7,841 nucleotides of DNA from Promethearchaeota archaeon (GTDB lineage Archaea; Asgardarchaeota; Lokiarchaeia; Sigyniarchaeales; SOKP01): the NCBI GenBank assembly GCA_030606095.1, contig JAUWHC010000104.1, forward strand, positions 1 through 7,841, read 5' to 3'. This document shows, one piece after another, positions 1 to 6,272 of this stretch. How positions within the stretch are numbered: position 1 is the first letter of the stretch; every line of letters begins with the position of its first letter. The position numbers and the translations under genes are program-made. The notes beneath the pieces were generated by a model, which worked only from the letters and a program-made list of their open reading frames with translations, had not been told where the DNA came from and ran no database searches.

Positions 1-370
1 TCCCTAATTGTAAATTTTTTTGTAAAGAGCCAGCCGTTCCGATTGAAAGAAACGATTTAATTCCAAACGCGCTAAGTTCTTCCATTAAAATTGCTACTAT
101 AGGGGCTCCAATTCCAAAATTACCACATATACCGATCTGATTGTTGTTTTCATTTAATAAGTAAAAATACCCTTTAAAAACGCTATCAATTTTTTTAAGA
201 GAATAATTTTCTATTATATAGTTAAAGATAGTAGGAGAATAACATATTATTACTCCTTTAGGGGGATCGATATCGGGATATCTTCCAAGTTCTTTTTTAT
301 ATTTCCAGAAATCATTAGCGTTAACAAAAGATTTCTCACGGTATTTATTCGGATAATTTGGAAATGTCAT
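1..370 (-). CDS. Nucleoside phosphorylase, N-terminal part (3' end beyond window)
   Basis: Reading the minus strand from the ATG at 370 gives 123 codons with no stop up to the left edge, so the gene is cut by the window. Residues about 78-123 carry GICGNFGIGAP, then MEELSAFG, then LSIGTAGSLQ. This is the phosphate/nucleoside-binding core of the PNP/UDP phosphorylase family (uridine and purine nucleoside phosphorylases, MTA phosphorylase). These enzymes split nucleosides with phosphate to a free base and a ribose 1-phosphate in nucleoside salvage. The segment LGRYPDIDPPKGVIICYSP near residues 28-46 resembles the variant N-terminus of uridine phosphorylase-like members. The base-specificity region lies outside the window, so the substrate cannot be assigned. 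The gene follows the LRR gene on the same strand after 52 bases and has its own TATA-like element there. I see the motifs directly; the family call is firm, the substrate unknown. Confidence 0.85.
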   Translation of the reverse strand, partial: MTFPNYPNKYREKSFVNANDFWKYKKELGRYPDIDPPKGVIICYSPTIFNYIIENYSLKKIDSVFKGYFYLLNENNNQIGICGNFGIGAPIVAILMEELSAFGIKSFLSIGTAGSLQKNLQLG

Positions 371-400
371 ATTTTTTGAAAAGTTTCAGAGAATTTGAAA

Positions 401-412
401 TTATTTAAAAAA
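401..412 (-). promoter_or_regulatory. TATA-like element upstream of the phosphorylase
   Basis: On the minus strand this reads TTTTTTAAATAA. Its centre is about 36 bases before the ATG at 370, which would put a transcript start near 380 and leave a leader of roughly 10 bases. No Shine-Dalgarno sequence is seen. The gap to the LRR stop codon is only 52 bases, so read-through from the LRR gene is equally possible. In DNA this AT-rich, such matches arise by chance. Confidence 0.35.
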
Positions 413-422
413 TACTAATACT

Positions 423-1253
423 CTAAATTTTATCTAATAAACTAAGCCAACTAGGTAACTCTTGAATATTATTGTTTCTAAAATTGATCTTCTCAATCGA
501 TTTTAAAGCACTCAAGACATCCGGGACAATTTTAAAGTCGTTCCAACTTAAATCAATATTTTCAAGGTGCGAAAGTTCACTTAAAGAATCGGGTAAATTT
601 GTTAAATAATTACAGCTTAGATTCAGATATTTTAAATTCTTCAATAAACTAATCGATGACGGTAGTTGATTTCTCAACGATAAACTCAACTCTAAAATGT
701 GCTTTTCTTTGATTATACAAGCTATATTTTCGTCGTAAATCACCTTATTAACGGAATCCCAGTTAAAAATGTTATTATTGTTTATATTTAATCCCAAATC
801 TAATAAGAAAGGAACTTCCTCAGGAACGAGATTATATTTTAAAGCGATTTGTTCTAACCTCTGAAAATATATTTGATTTAAAGCTTCGGACAAATAACTC
901 TGGCGATTTTCCAACATACATCCAAGTAAGCTTAGTAATTTGGACGATTTATCGTTTAGAATAGCCCATTCTAAGGATTTCAAACCCACCTCTAAGTAAT
1001 TTGATAATATAATTTCAGCAGAAATTATCCTAATATCTTCGTATTCATCAGAAATTAGACAACTTTCTATTATTTTAAAAATAGCTTGATTTTTAACATT
1101 TAGCTTGTTTAAAACATTTAGACTTTCTAATCTTAAGCTTGTATCATCAGATTTTTCTATAATTGAAATCAGAAATTCAATAGCTTCAAACTTTGTTATT
1201 TTATTCTGAATTATTTTCTGATAAATACTATTTGGGTTTAAAGTATCTTTCAT
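423..1253 (-). CDS. HEAT-like plus leucine-rich-repeat protein
   Basis: A 276-residue protein with two repeat regions and no recognisable enzyme motif. Residues about 15-150 are helical with a periodic pattern of hydrophobic residues and acidic turns (for example SDDTSLRLESLNVLNKL, then YEDIRIISAEIIL), typical of HEAT/ARM-like repeats. Residues about 185-276 hold about four leucine-rich repeats of the LxxLxxLxLxxNxLxxLP type: LKYLNLSCNYLTNLPDSL is a clear one. There is no signal peptide or membrane segment, so it is probably cytoplasmic. Such proteins act as binding scaffolds; the partner cannot be told from sequence. HEAT and LRR proteins are numerous in Lokiarchaeia, which supports the lineage guess. 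The chain ends in the last repeat without an obvious capping domain. The ATG at 1253 is the only sensible start and has AT-rich promoter sequence 25-35 bases upstream. The phosphorylase follows downstream on the same strand; a functional link is not implied. Confidence 0.8.
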   Translation of the reverse strand: MKDTLNPNSIYQKIIQNKITKFEAIEFLISIIEKSDDTSLRLESLNVLNKLNVKNQAIFKIIESCLISDEYEDIRIISAEIILSNYLEVGLKSLEWAILNDKSSKLLSLLGCMLENRQSYLSEALNQIYFQRLEQIALKYNLVPEEVPFLLDLGLNINNNNIFNWDSVNKVIYDENIACIIKEKHILELSLSLRNQLPSSISLLKNLKYLNLSCNYLTNLPDSLSELSHLENIDLSWNDFKIVPDVLSALKSIEKINFRNNNIQELPSWLSLLDKI

Positions 1254-1275
1254 TTCGATTTAATCTTTTATATGC

Positions 1276-1288
1276 TAAAATAAATTAA
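1276..1288 (-). promoter_or_regulatory. Candidate TATA element for the LRR gene
   Basis: On the minus strand the sequence reads TTAATTTATTTTA, centred about 29 bases before the ATG at 1253, the spacing expected for a leaderless archaeal transcript. The surrounding bases are almost all A or T, so the exact element is uncertain. It is the minus-strand half of the 168-base divergent region between the LRR gene and the glycyl radical enzyme. Confidence 0.3.
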
Positions 1289-1388
1289 TAAAAAATTTTA
1301 AGATAATTGTAATTTGCTTAAACCAATTTCCACTTATTTTTTAAAATTTAAATATCTTTATTAGATTGAGGATTTATAATATAAGTTG

Positions 1389-1399
1389 TATATATATTT
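1389..1399 (+). promoter_or_regulatory. TATA box of the glycyl radical enzyme gene
   Basis: The sequence TATATATATTT is centred about 28 bases before the ATG at 1422, matching the usual 25-28 base distance from an archaeal TATA box to the transcript start, so the message would be leaderless or nearly so. No Shine-Dalgarno sequence lies before the ATG. A second AT element, TTATAATATAA, starts about 14 bases further upstream and could be an alternative. Confidence 0.5.
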
Positions 1400-1421
1400 G
1401 AATTAATATTTCAGATAAATA

Positions 1422-3821
1422 ATGATTGCCAAAACTGATTCTAACCGAATCCTAAAATTAAAAAATACTTTATTATCGAGTAAATATGAAATATGCGTTG
1501 AACGCATGAGATATTTCACAGAAAGTTATAAAGAAAATCCCAACGATCCTGAGATTATTAAAAGGGCGAAAGCAGTTGCACATACATTAAAGAACATGAC
1601 TATATTCATTAGGGATAATGAGTTACTTGTTGGAAACGAAACGAGTAAAAATTTAGGAGAAAAAATTAATCTCGATCTCCAAAGATATGACAATAGTTTG
1701 GAGAAAAGAGTTACTTTTAAAAAACTAAGAAGACGAAAACTCCAACCATTTTATATTGAGCAACCTGAAATTGACGAGTTATTGGAAATAATTCCGTATT
1801 GGAAAGGAAAATCTTTAATTAGTAATCGGATTAATAAAAGATTGCGAGAAGAAAAACTAATCACGGGAGAGGGGCAAATTGCTTCTTTAGCCCCAAACAT
1901 TGCCATTCAAATTGGAACTACAGAAGGACATTTATGTGCGGGATACGAAAAGCTTTTGAAATTAGGATATAAAGGCATCATTGAGGAAGCTGAGTTATTT
2001 CAATCTCGGTTAAATGAAGCCGACGAAGATTACCAAGACAAGTTTAATTTTTACGATTCCGTTAAAATTTATTACAGAGCGGCGATAGATTTTGCTCAGA
2101 GGTTTTCAGATCTCTCACACAGAATGATAGAAACTCAAAATGACGATGTGCGTAAAAGTGAGCTCAAAATAATTGCAGATATGATGAAAAAGTTCACTAA
2201 AGTACCTCCCGATACGTTCTACGAAGCTGTAGAATTTATTTGGTTTTCTCAAAATATCGCAAATATAATCTATCAGCGAAGTGTTCTAGCTCTAGGCCGA
2301 TTAGATCAAATATTATGGCCTTATTACGATAACGATCTTAAAAACGGGAAAATCAATCGTGATTTCGCTTTAGAATTAATAGAAGAATTAAATTTAAAGC
2401 TAACATGGAATGTAACACTGTTACCCGCAGATTTTACGCTGATTGCCAATGCCCTTGGCCAGAATACCCAAACAATTACTATTGCAGGGATGGACACGGA
2501 TGGAAACGACGCAACAAACGAGCTATCTTTTCTATTTCTTGAAGCCTACAAAAACATAAAGGTTTTTAGCACCGACTTATCGGTAAGAATTCATAACAAC
2601 ACGCCAGAACATTTCTTCGAAGAAGCTATTAAAGTTTTTAAGTACACATCGGGTATAGCTTTCTATAACGACGAAATAATCATTCCAGGGCTTAAAAAAG
2701 CAGGATATTCGCTTGAGGATTCTCGGAATTACGTTTTAATAGGATGTGTAGAGCCCACTGGTCAAGGAAATAGCTTTTCGGCAACGGCTCGTATGTTTAT
2801 GAACTTACCAGGCGTGTTAGAATTAACGCTAAACAACGGATATAGCTATTTTTCGGGAAAAATAGACGGTTTACAAACTGGTGATCCGGCGGGGTTTTTA
2901 TCTTTCGAGGAGCTATACGACGCTTTTACTCGTCAACTTAAACATAACATTGAATTATCTGTCAAAATAGCAGAAGTAGGAGATATCGAAGCCATGAAAT
3001 ATGGTCAGCATCCGTTTGTCTCCGCAACATTAGATGGTTGCTTGGAAAACGGAAAAGACCACGTGTGTGGAGGATCTAAATATAATCTTTCCTCAATAAC
3101 TGCTTACGGGTTCGCTACTTTAGTCGATTCCTTATATAACATAAAGAAGGTTGTTTACGATCAAAAATTAATGCCATTACCCGAACTAATTGAAATAGTA
3201 AATTCAGACTTTAAAGATAACGAAGTAACTCGTCAGAAGTTAATTAATAATTACGAAAAATGGGGAAACGATAATACTGAGATCGATTCCCTTGCTATTA
3301 AATTATGGGACTTATTTACTCAAGAAGTAGTTAAACATAAACCTTTAAGAGGTGGTCGATATAGCGCTGGAGCGTATTCAATGGGCATCCATGTAATGGA
3401 AGGAATTTTAACGCGCCCAACCGCCGATGGCAGAAAAGCGGGAAGACCAATATCAAATAGCTTATCACCGGTAAATAAAGCTGAAAAGAATGGAATCACT
3501 GCGGCATTAAATTCGATAGCAAAATTAAATTACGACTACGCTATGAATGGAATAGCCGTTAACGTACGAATCCATCCTCAAAATTTAGAAAGTCAAGAAA
3601 ATGTAGAAAAGTTTTATCACTTGTTAAAATCTTACTTCGAAAAAGGAGGTATGCAAATTCAACCTACTGTAGTATCGACTGAAACATTAAAAGACGCACA
3701 AATCCACCCCGAGAATTATTCTGACCTAATCGTCAAAGTTGGTGGTTATAACGCTACATTTATTGATCTAGGAAAACCCATTCAGAACGATATAATCGAT
3801 AGATTAGAAAATAAATTTTAG
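1422..3821 (+). CDS. Glycyl radical enzyme, PFL/glycerol-dehydratase-like
   Basis: A 799-residue protein, the usual length for glycyl radical enzymes. The N-terminal PFL-like domain includes IIPYWKGKS and GTTEGHLCAGYEKLL (His170, aligned with the active-site His of glycerol dehydratase). The thiyl-radical loop is GCVEPTGQGNS with Cys442 and Glu444. The C-terminal glycine-radical domain ends in VKVGGYNATF, where Gly775 should carry the radical. The Cys-x-Glu motif is shared with dehydratases and C-C or C-N lyases of the family (glycerol, choline, hydroxyproline enzymes) rather than with pyruvate formate-lyase itself, which has two adjacent cysteines. Usual family sequences are changed here: the segment before the glycine loop is QIQPTVVS instead of the common QFNVVS form, and Ala-Gly follows HLC where an Asp is frequent. 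The substrate is therefore unknown; archaeal relatives have been discussed for pyruvate, diols and alkane activation. The radical-SAM activating enzyme it needs is not in this window. Strictly anaerobic function is expected, as the radical is oxygen-sensitive. Confidence 0.92.
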   Translation: MIAKTDSNRILKLKNTLLSSKYEICVERMRYFTESYKENPNDPEIIKRAKAVAHTLKNMTIFIRDNELLVGNETSKNLGEKINLDLQRYDNSLEKRVTFKKLRRRKLQPFYIEQPEIDELLEIIPYWKGKSLISNRINKRLREEKLITGEGQIASLAPNIAIQIGTTEGHLCAGYEKLLKLGYKGIIEEAELFQSRLNEADEDYQDKFNFYDSVKIYYRAAIDFAQRFSDLSHRMIETQNDDVRKSELKIIADMMKKFTKVPPDTFYEAVEFIWFSQNIANIIYQRSVLALGRLDQILWPYYDNDLKNGKINRDFALELIEELNLKLTWNVTLLPADFTLIANALGQNTQTITIAGMDTDGNDATNELSFLFLEAYKNIKVFSTDLSVRIHNNTPEHFFEEAIKVFKYTSGIAFYNDEIIIPGLKKAGYSLEDSRNYVLIGCVEPTGQGNSFSATARMFMNLPGVLELTLNNGYSYFSGKIDGLQTGDPAGFLSFEELYDAFTRQLKHNIELSVKIAEVGDIEAMKYGQHPFVSATLDGCLENGKDHVCGGSKYNLSSITAYGFATLVDSLYNIKKVVYDQKLMPLPELIEIVNSDFKDNEVTRQKLINNYEKWGNDNTEIDSLAIKLWDLFTQEVVKHKPLRGGRYSAGAYSMGIHVMEGILTRPTADGRKAGRPISNSLSPVNKAEKNGITAALNSIAKLNYDYAMNGIAVNVRIHPQNLESQENVEKFYHLLKSYFEKGGMQIQPTVVSTETLKDAQIHPENYSDLIVKVGGYNATFIDLGKPIQNDIIDRLENKF

Positions 3822-3950
3822 AATGTAGAAATCTTAACTTAATGCTCAATGTCATGGAAACCGATGTCCTTATTATTCTCATTCATTCTTAAAACTTAAT
3901 TTTTAAAATATTTGCAAAATTTTTAAATTTAAAGAAATTAAGTGTAAATT
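3822..3950. other. Intergenic region after the glycyl radical enzyme
   Basis: I see no RNA gene here. Only very short open frames of about 15-16 codons occur on each strand near 3842-3895. No T-tract directly follows the enzyme's stop codon, so its transcript may continue into the next small gene. The right-hand part contains the TATA element of that gene. Confidence 0.4.
3920..3933 (+). promoter_or_regulatory. TATA box (with BRE-like GCAAAA) of the 50-residue gene
   Basis: TTTTTAAATTTAAA is centred about 25 bases before the ATG at 3951 and is directly preceded by GCAAAA, an A-rich stretch resembling the archaeal TFB recognition element. The spacing fits a leaderless transcript. This promoter is one of the better reasons to believe the small gene that follows. 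Confidence 0.5.
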
Positions 3951-4103
3951 ATGCCAGATATAAAATTGTTAATAAATGGAGAAAATATCCCATTAAATCC
4001 AATTATGACTACGATTCTAACCAATATTAACTTAGGATTTATTGGTGCGTTAAAAAAAATTCCTGAAGATAAAGTAGAAGTGAAAATCGAAATCAAATTA
4101 TAA
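3951..4103 (+). CDS. Small conserved archaeal-type protein, 50 residues
   Basis: The frame runs from the ATG at 3951 to the TAA at 4101-4103 and encodes 50 residues. It starts PDIKLLINGENIPLNPIM, then an apolar middle (ILTNINLGFIGALKKI) and ends with alternating charged and aliphatic residues, VEVKIEIKL. I recognise this layout from small archaeal hypothetical proteins: a beta strand with NG, then xIPLN, a helix ending in GxxxSLK or similar, and a final strand of K/E-I repeats. The function is unknown; the likely fold is strand-helix-strand. It has a well-spaced TATA box and is followed at once by a 13-T run, so it looks like a complete single-gene unit. It is too short for common ORF cut-offs. 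The family resemblance is from memory, not from a search. Confidence 0.72.
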   Translation: MPDIKLLINGENIPLNPIMTTILTNINLGFIGALKKIPEDKVEVKIEIKL

Positions 4104-4152
4104 TTTTTTTTTTTTTAATATTTTGGCACTCTAAAACAAATTCTTTTTTTTT
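4104..4152 (+). terminator. Tandem T-tract terminators after the small gene
   Basis: Thirteen T residues (4104-4116) begin immediately after the stop codon of the 50-residue gene, and a further nine (4144-4152) follow 27 bases later. No hairpin precedes them. Intrinsic archaeal termination depends on U-rich runs alone, often several in series, so this fits well. The remaining bases up to 4227 hold no gene that I can see. Confidence 0.65.
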
Positions 4153-4196
4153 ATTAAATAAACGAATTAAATGAGACAAATTACTTAATTAGATAG

Positions 4197-4208
4197 TTTT
4201 AGATAAAC
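4197..4208 (+). promoter_or_regulatory. Weak TATA-like element before the flavin reductase gene
   Basis: TTTTAGATAAAC is centred about 26 bases upstream of the ATG at 4228. A stronger-looking CTATATTTATAG lies nearer (4213-4224), but it is too close to the ATG to serve as its TATA box. There is no Shine-Dalgarno sequence. Confidence 0.25.
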
Positions 4209-4227
4209 TAAGCTATATTTATAGAAT

Positions 4228-4803
4228 ATGAAGAAGAAGAAAAGTATAGATTTCAATAATTGTTCGTTATGTTTTATTCCGGTACCGGTTTATTTAATTA
4301 CTACTATAGATGAGAATAATATTTATAATATTGCTCCATATGGGATGGTTATGCCTATTTCTTATAACCCCCTTATAATTAGTGTTGGTTCGGCAAAAAG
4401 TAGAGACACATATAGAAATATCTTACAAATAAATGAGTTTGTTCTAAATGTACCAAGTGTAGAACTTTTAAAAAAAATAAATAGAACAGCTGATCCAATT
4501 CCATCAGCTGAAGATGAATTTATCCACGCTGACTTAACTCCAATTAAATCAAAAATAGTTCAACCTCCAAGAATTGAGGAGTGTAAATCGCACATGGAAT
4601 GTAAGACGATATGGATAAAAGAGGCTTCAAATACGTGCACAGATAGAGTTATAATTACTGCAGAAGTAGTTGCGTTATCTTTAGATGAAGATCTCTTTAT
4701 AAAAAATCTTTGCATGCAAAAAGGACTTATGAAACCTTTATATTACGAAAAACATTCATATTTTTCACTTGGCGGATATATAGGTAGTCGAAGAATGAGA
4801 TGA
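4228..4803 (+). CDS. Flavin reductase-like / flavoredoxin-type FMN-binding protein
   Basis: A 191-residue protein of the flavin reductase-like family (FMN-binding split barrel). Residues 17-55 show the characteristic run: PVPVYLITT, then NIAPYGMVMPISYNPLIISVG, in which the strand NxAPYGxVMPISxxPP binds the flavin phosphate. It is followed by SRDTYRNI and INEFVLNVPS, the usual helix and strand after the barrel entry. The region 122-150 (HMECKTIWIKE... VIITAEVVAL) is the second half of the barrel. Members include NAD(P)H:flavin oxidoreductases and anaerobic flavoredoxins; here an anaerobic electron-carrier role is more likely, by inference from the setting. The exact partner is unknown. Cysteines at 12 and 15 (CSLC) are notable but not part of the known flavin site. 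It stands alone with T-tracts upstream, so it is probably transcribed separately. Confidence 0.85.
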   Translation: MKKKKSIDFNNCSLCFIPVPVYLITTIDENNIYNIAPYGMVMPISYNPLIISVGSAKSRDTYRNILQINEFVLNVPSVELLKKINRTADPIPSAEDEFIHADLTPIKSKIVQPPRIEECKSHMECKTIWIKEASNTCTDRVIITAEVVALSLDEDLFIKNLCMQKGLMKPLYYEKHSYFSLGGYIGSRRMR

Positions 4804-4840
4804 TTTATTAGTTGATATTATAAAGATTGCAATAGTAATA

Positions 4841-4945
4841 GTGAAAATATCAAATTTAAGAAAACTCTTTCCTTCCATTAGTGGATTGAATATTTATACT
4901 TTTAAATCTTTAAATAATTTGATGGATACTCATAAAGATAAATGA
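4841..4945 (+). CDS. Possible 34-residue peptide gene (uncertain)
   Basis: The frame is open from 4799 to the TGA at 4943-4945. From the GTG at 4841 it would encode 34 residues rich in Leu, Asn, Ser and Lys (starting KISNLRKLFPSISGLN). It ends 19 bases before the zinc-ribbon gene. A stop-free run of about 48 codons is uncommon in DNA this AT-rich, but it may be chance: there is no clear promoter or ribosome site, and the likely TATA element of the next gene lies inside it. I do not recognise the sequence. Confidence 0.18.
   Translation: MKISNLRKLFPSISGLNIYTFKSLNNLMDTHKDK
4909..4920 (+). promoter_or_regulatory. Candidate TATA element for the zinc-ribbon gene
   Basis: TTTAAATAATTT is centred about 50 bases before the ATG at 4965, preceded by a similar TTTAAATC at 4901. 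A start near 4940 would give a leader of about 25 bases containing GAGGG (4944-4948), which lies too far from the ATG to be a normal Shine-Dalgarno site. Confidence 0.3.
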
Positions 4946-4964
4946 GGGAAAAAATAGAAGAAGA

Positions 4965-5192
4965 ATGATTATCATTAAATGTGCTAAATGTAAAGAGAAT
5001 ATTATTAAATACGTGAAATTGGGAAAAGGAAACATCCATCGCTGTTATAAAAGCCGTATTCAAAAATATTATGTACCACTAAATAATAAAGAGTTAAAAT
5101 GCCCTAATTGTGGAAAAGTAATAGGAACTGATGGAGGATATTATATCAAAATGAACCATCATGCATTTACATACTCCGGAACAATGAATTAA
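4965..5192 (+). CDS. Small zinc-ribbon protein, 75 residues
   Basis: The protein has CAKC (Cys6, Cys9), HRC (Cys27) and CPNC (Cys46, Cys49), with two CxxC knuckles forming one zinc ribbon and Cys27 or His25 as possible extra ligands. The order KCxKC...KYxKxGKGxxxRCxKxRI, then CPxCGxxIG and a basic C-terminal HHAFTYSGT matches a small zinc-binding family that I recall from archaea and anaerobic bacteria; the function is not known. Its many lysines and arginines (KxRIQKYY) would allow nucleic-acid binding, which is inference only. It ends 4 bases from the stop of the convergent gene, so the two transcripts must overlap unless termination is immediate. The ATG at 4965 is the first in frame and gives the family's usual N-terminus just before the first CxxC. 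Confidence 0.75.
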   Translation: MIIIKCAKCKENIIKYVKLGKGNIHRCYKSRIQKYYVPLNNKELKCPNCGKVIGTDGGYYIKMNHHAFTYSGTMN

Positions 5193-5196
5193 TCTT

Positions 5197-5424
5197 TTAA
5201 AACTTTTTTAATTTAGAATTCTCGCTCCCATCTGGAAGAACGTAATCAGGGGATATATATCCCTCTTCTTCAAATCTTTTTTTTCGAATACAATTTTTAC
5301 CTTCGTTCCAGCAATACATTTCAACCCATTTTTTATCGATCAAACCTTTATCATTAGCTCGTTTTATTGCGGAGGTTTCATCATACCAGCGACAAAAATT
5401 TTTCTTCATATCACTTATAAACAT
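5197..5424 (-). CDS. Small conserved cysteine protein (archaeal hypothetical)
   Basis: Up to 75 residues. Distinct features are FCRWYDE near the N-terminus (Cys11), KKWVEMYCW (Cys38), KNCIRKKRFEEEG (Cys45) and the ending YVLPDGS. This layout, an early Cys, then WVxxYC, then NCxRxxxEExGxxxPDxxLPDG, recurs in short hypothetical proteins of methanogens and other archaea, some labelled uracil-DNA glycosylase-related without visible catalytic motifs. I recall it from memory and assign no function; a metal or iron-sulfur site with three cysteines is possible. The longest frame starts at 5424, but the internal ATG at 5409 (giving 70 residues, MKKNFC...) fits related N-termini and the TATA spacing better. 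It converges with the zinc-ribbon gene and diverges from Sir2. Confidence 0.7.
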   Translation of the reverse strand: MFISDMKKNFCRWYDETSAIKRANDKGLIDKKWVEMYCWNEGKNCIRKKRFEEEGYISPDYVLPDGSENSKLKKF

Positions 5425-5425
5425 T

Positions 5426-5442
5426 ATATTACTATTATTTTT
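5426..5442. promoter_or_regulatory. Shared divergent TATA region (cysteine protein and Sir2)
   Basis: This AT-only stretch contains AATAATAGTAATAT on the minus strand and ATATTACTATTATTTTT on the plus strand. Its centre lies about 26-27 bases from both the minus-strand ATG at 5409 and the plus-strand TTG at 5462, so one short element, or two overlapping ones, could serve two leaderless transcripts. If the outermost starts were used instead (5424 and 5441), only 16 bases would separate the two coding regions, leaving no space for promoters outside the genes. Confidence 0.4.
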
Positions 5443-6208
5443 GTCTAAAAGGGAATTTAAATTGAAAATCGATGACTATCAATTAGCTGCAGAATGGATT
5501 TTGGAATCTAAGAATACTGTACTTTTTACAGGAGCAGGAATTTCTGTCGAAAGTGGAATTCCACCTTTTCGTGGTAAGGATGGACTATGGAGTAAATATA
5601 ATCCATCCTTTTTATTAATGAGTAATTTTAGGAAATATCCAAAAGAATCTTGGGAATTGATATATGAGATTTTTTATGAGTTTTTCAATCAAGCAAATCC
5701 AAACAAAGCTCATTATATCGTCGCAGAACTAGAAAAAAAAGGATTAATTAATGGTATAATTACCCAAAATATAGATAATCTGCATCATAAAGCAGGAAGT
5801 AAAAGTATTGTAGAATATCATGGAACATCAAGAACCTTAACCTGTTTAAATTGTACTCAAAAATTTAATAGTAATAACCTTATAAATAAAGAAAATTTAC
5901 CTCCTCATTGTCCCAGTTGTGATGGTTTGTTAAAACCTGATTTTGTGTTTTTTAGTGAACCAATTCCCGCTGAAGCTCAATATCTTTCGAATAAATACGC
6001 TTCGACAGCCGAATTGTTTATATTAGTAGGAACTACTGGAGAGATAATGCCTGCTTCTTTAATTCCATATCTTGCAAGAGAAAAAGGTGCACGAATTATT
6101 GAAGTCAATATTGAACCTACTAAATACACTCAGTCAATTGTTGATATTTTTTTAAAAGGAAAAGCCACAGAAGTATTTATAAAACTCAAAAAAATACTTA
6201 ATTTCTAA
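5441..6208 (+). CDS. Sir2-family NAD-dependent protein deacylase (sirtuin)
   Basis: 255 residues from the TTG at 5441; a second TTG at 5462 (248 residues) fits the family N-terminus and promoter spacing better and has GGGA at 5451-5454. No in-frame ATG occurs before the fold, so a TTG start is required. Motifs in order are TGAGISVESGIPPFRG (residues 30-45), TQNIDNLHHKAGS (the NAD/nicotinamide pocket), catalytic His127 in EYHGT, a zinc site of Cys135/Cys138 and Cys157/Cys160, and VGTTGEIMPAS in the C-terminal Rossmann part. Sirtuins remove acyl groups from lysine with NAD, giving O-acyl-ADP-ribose and nicotinamide. Length and order match archaeal Sir2 of the Archaeoglobus type. The loop VFFSEPIP replaces the usual FGE, and GTTG replaces GTSL, marking a subfamily rather than damage. 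Likely targets (chromatin proteins, acyl-CoA synthetases) are inferred. Confidence 0.9.
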   Translation: MSKREFKLKIDDYQLAAEWILESKNTVLFTGAGISVESGIPPFRGKDGLWSKYNPSFLLMSNFRKYPKESWELIYEIFYEFFNQANPNKAHYIVAELEKKGLINGIITQNIDNLHHKAGSKSIVEYHGTSRTLTCLNCTQKFNSNNLINKENLPPHCPSCDGLLKPDFVFFSEPIPAEAQYLSNKYASTAELFILVGTTGEIMPASLIPYLAREKGARIIEVNIEPTKYTQSIVDIFLKGKATEVFIKLKKILNF

Positions 6209-6272
6209 TAATACTCCCCCTTTCTTAGATATAAAATCAGGAGAAAACCCATATTGTAATTAAATATCATAA

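Noticed and set aside
3643..3653. AAGGAGGT directly before an in-frame ATG within the glycyl radical enzyme
   Set aside because: The bases encode Lys-Gly-Gly-Met in a family motif, and there is no spacer between the site and the ATG, so an internal start is unlikely.
3842..3892. 16-codon frame after the glycyl radical enzyme
   Set aside because: Too short, with no promoter and no recognisable pattern.
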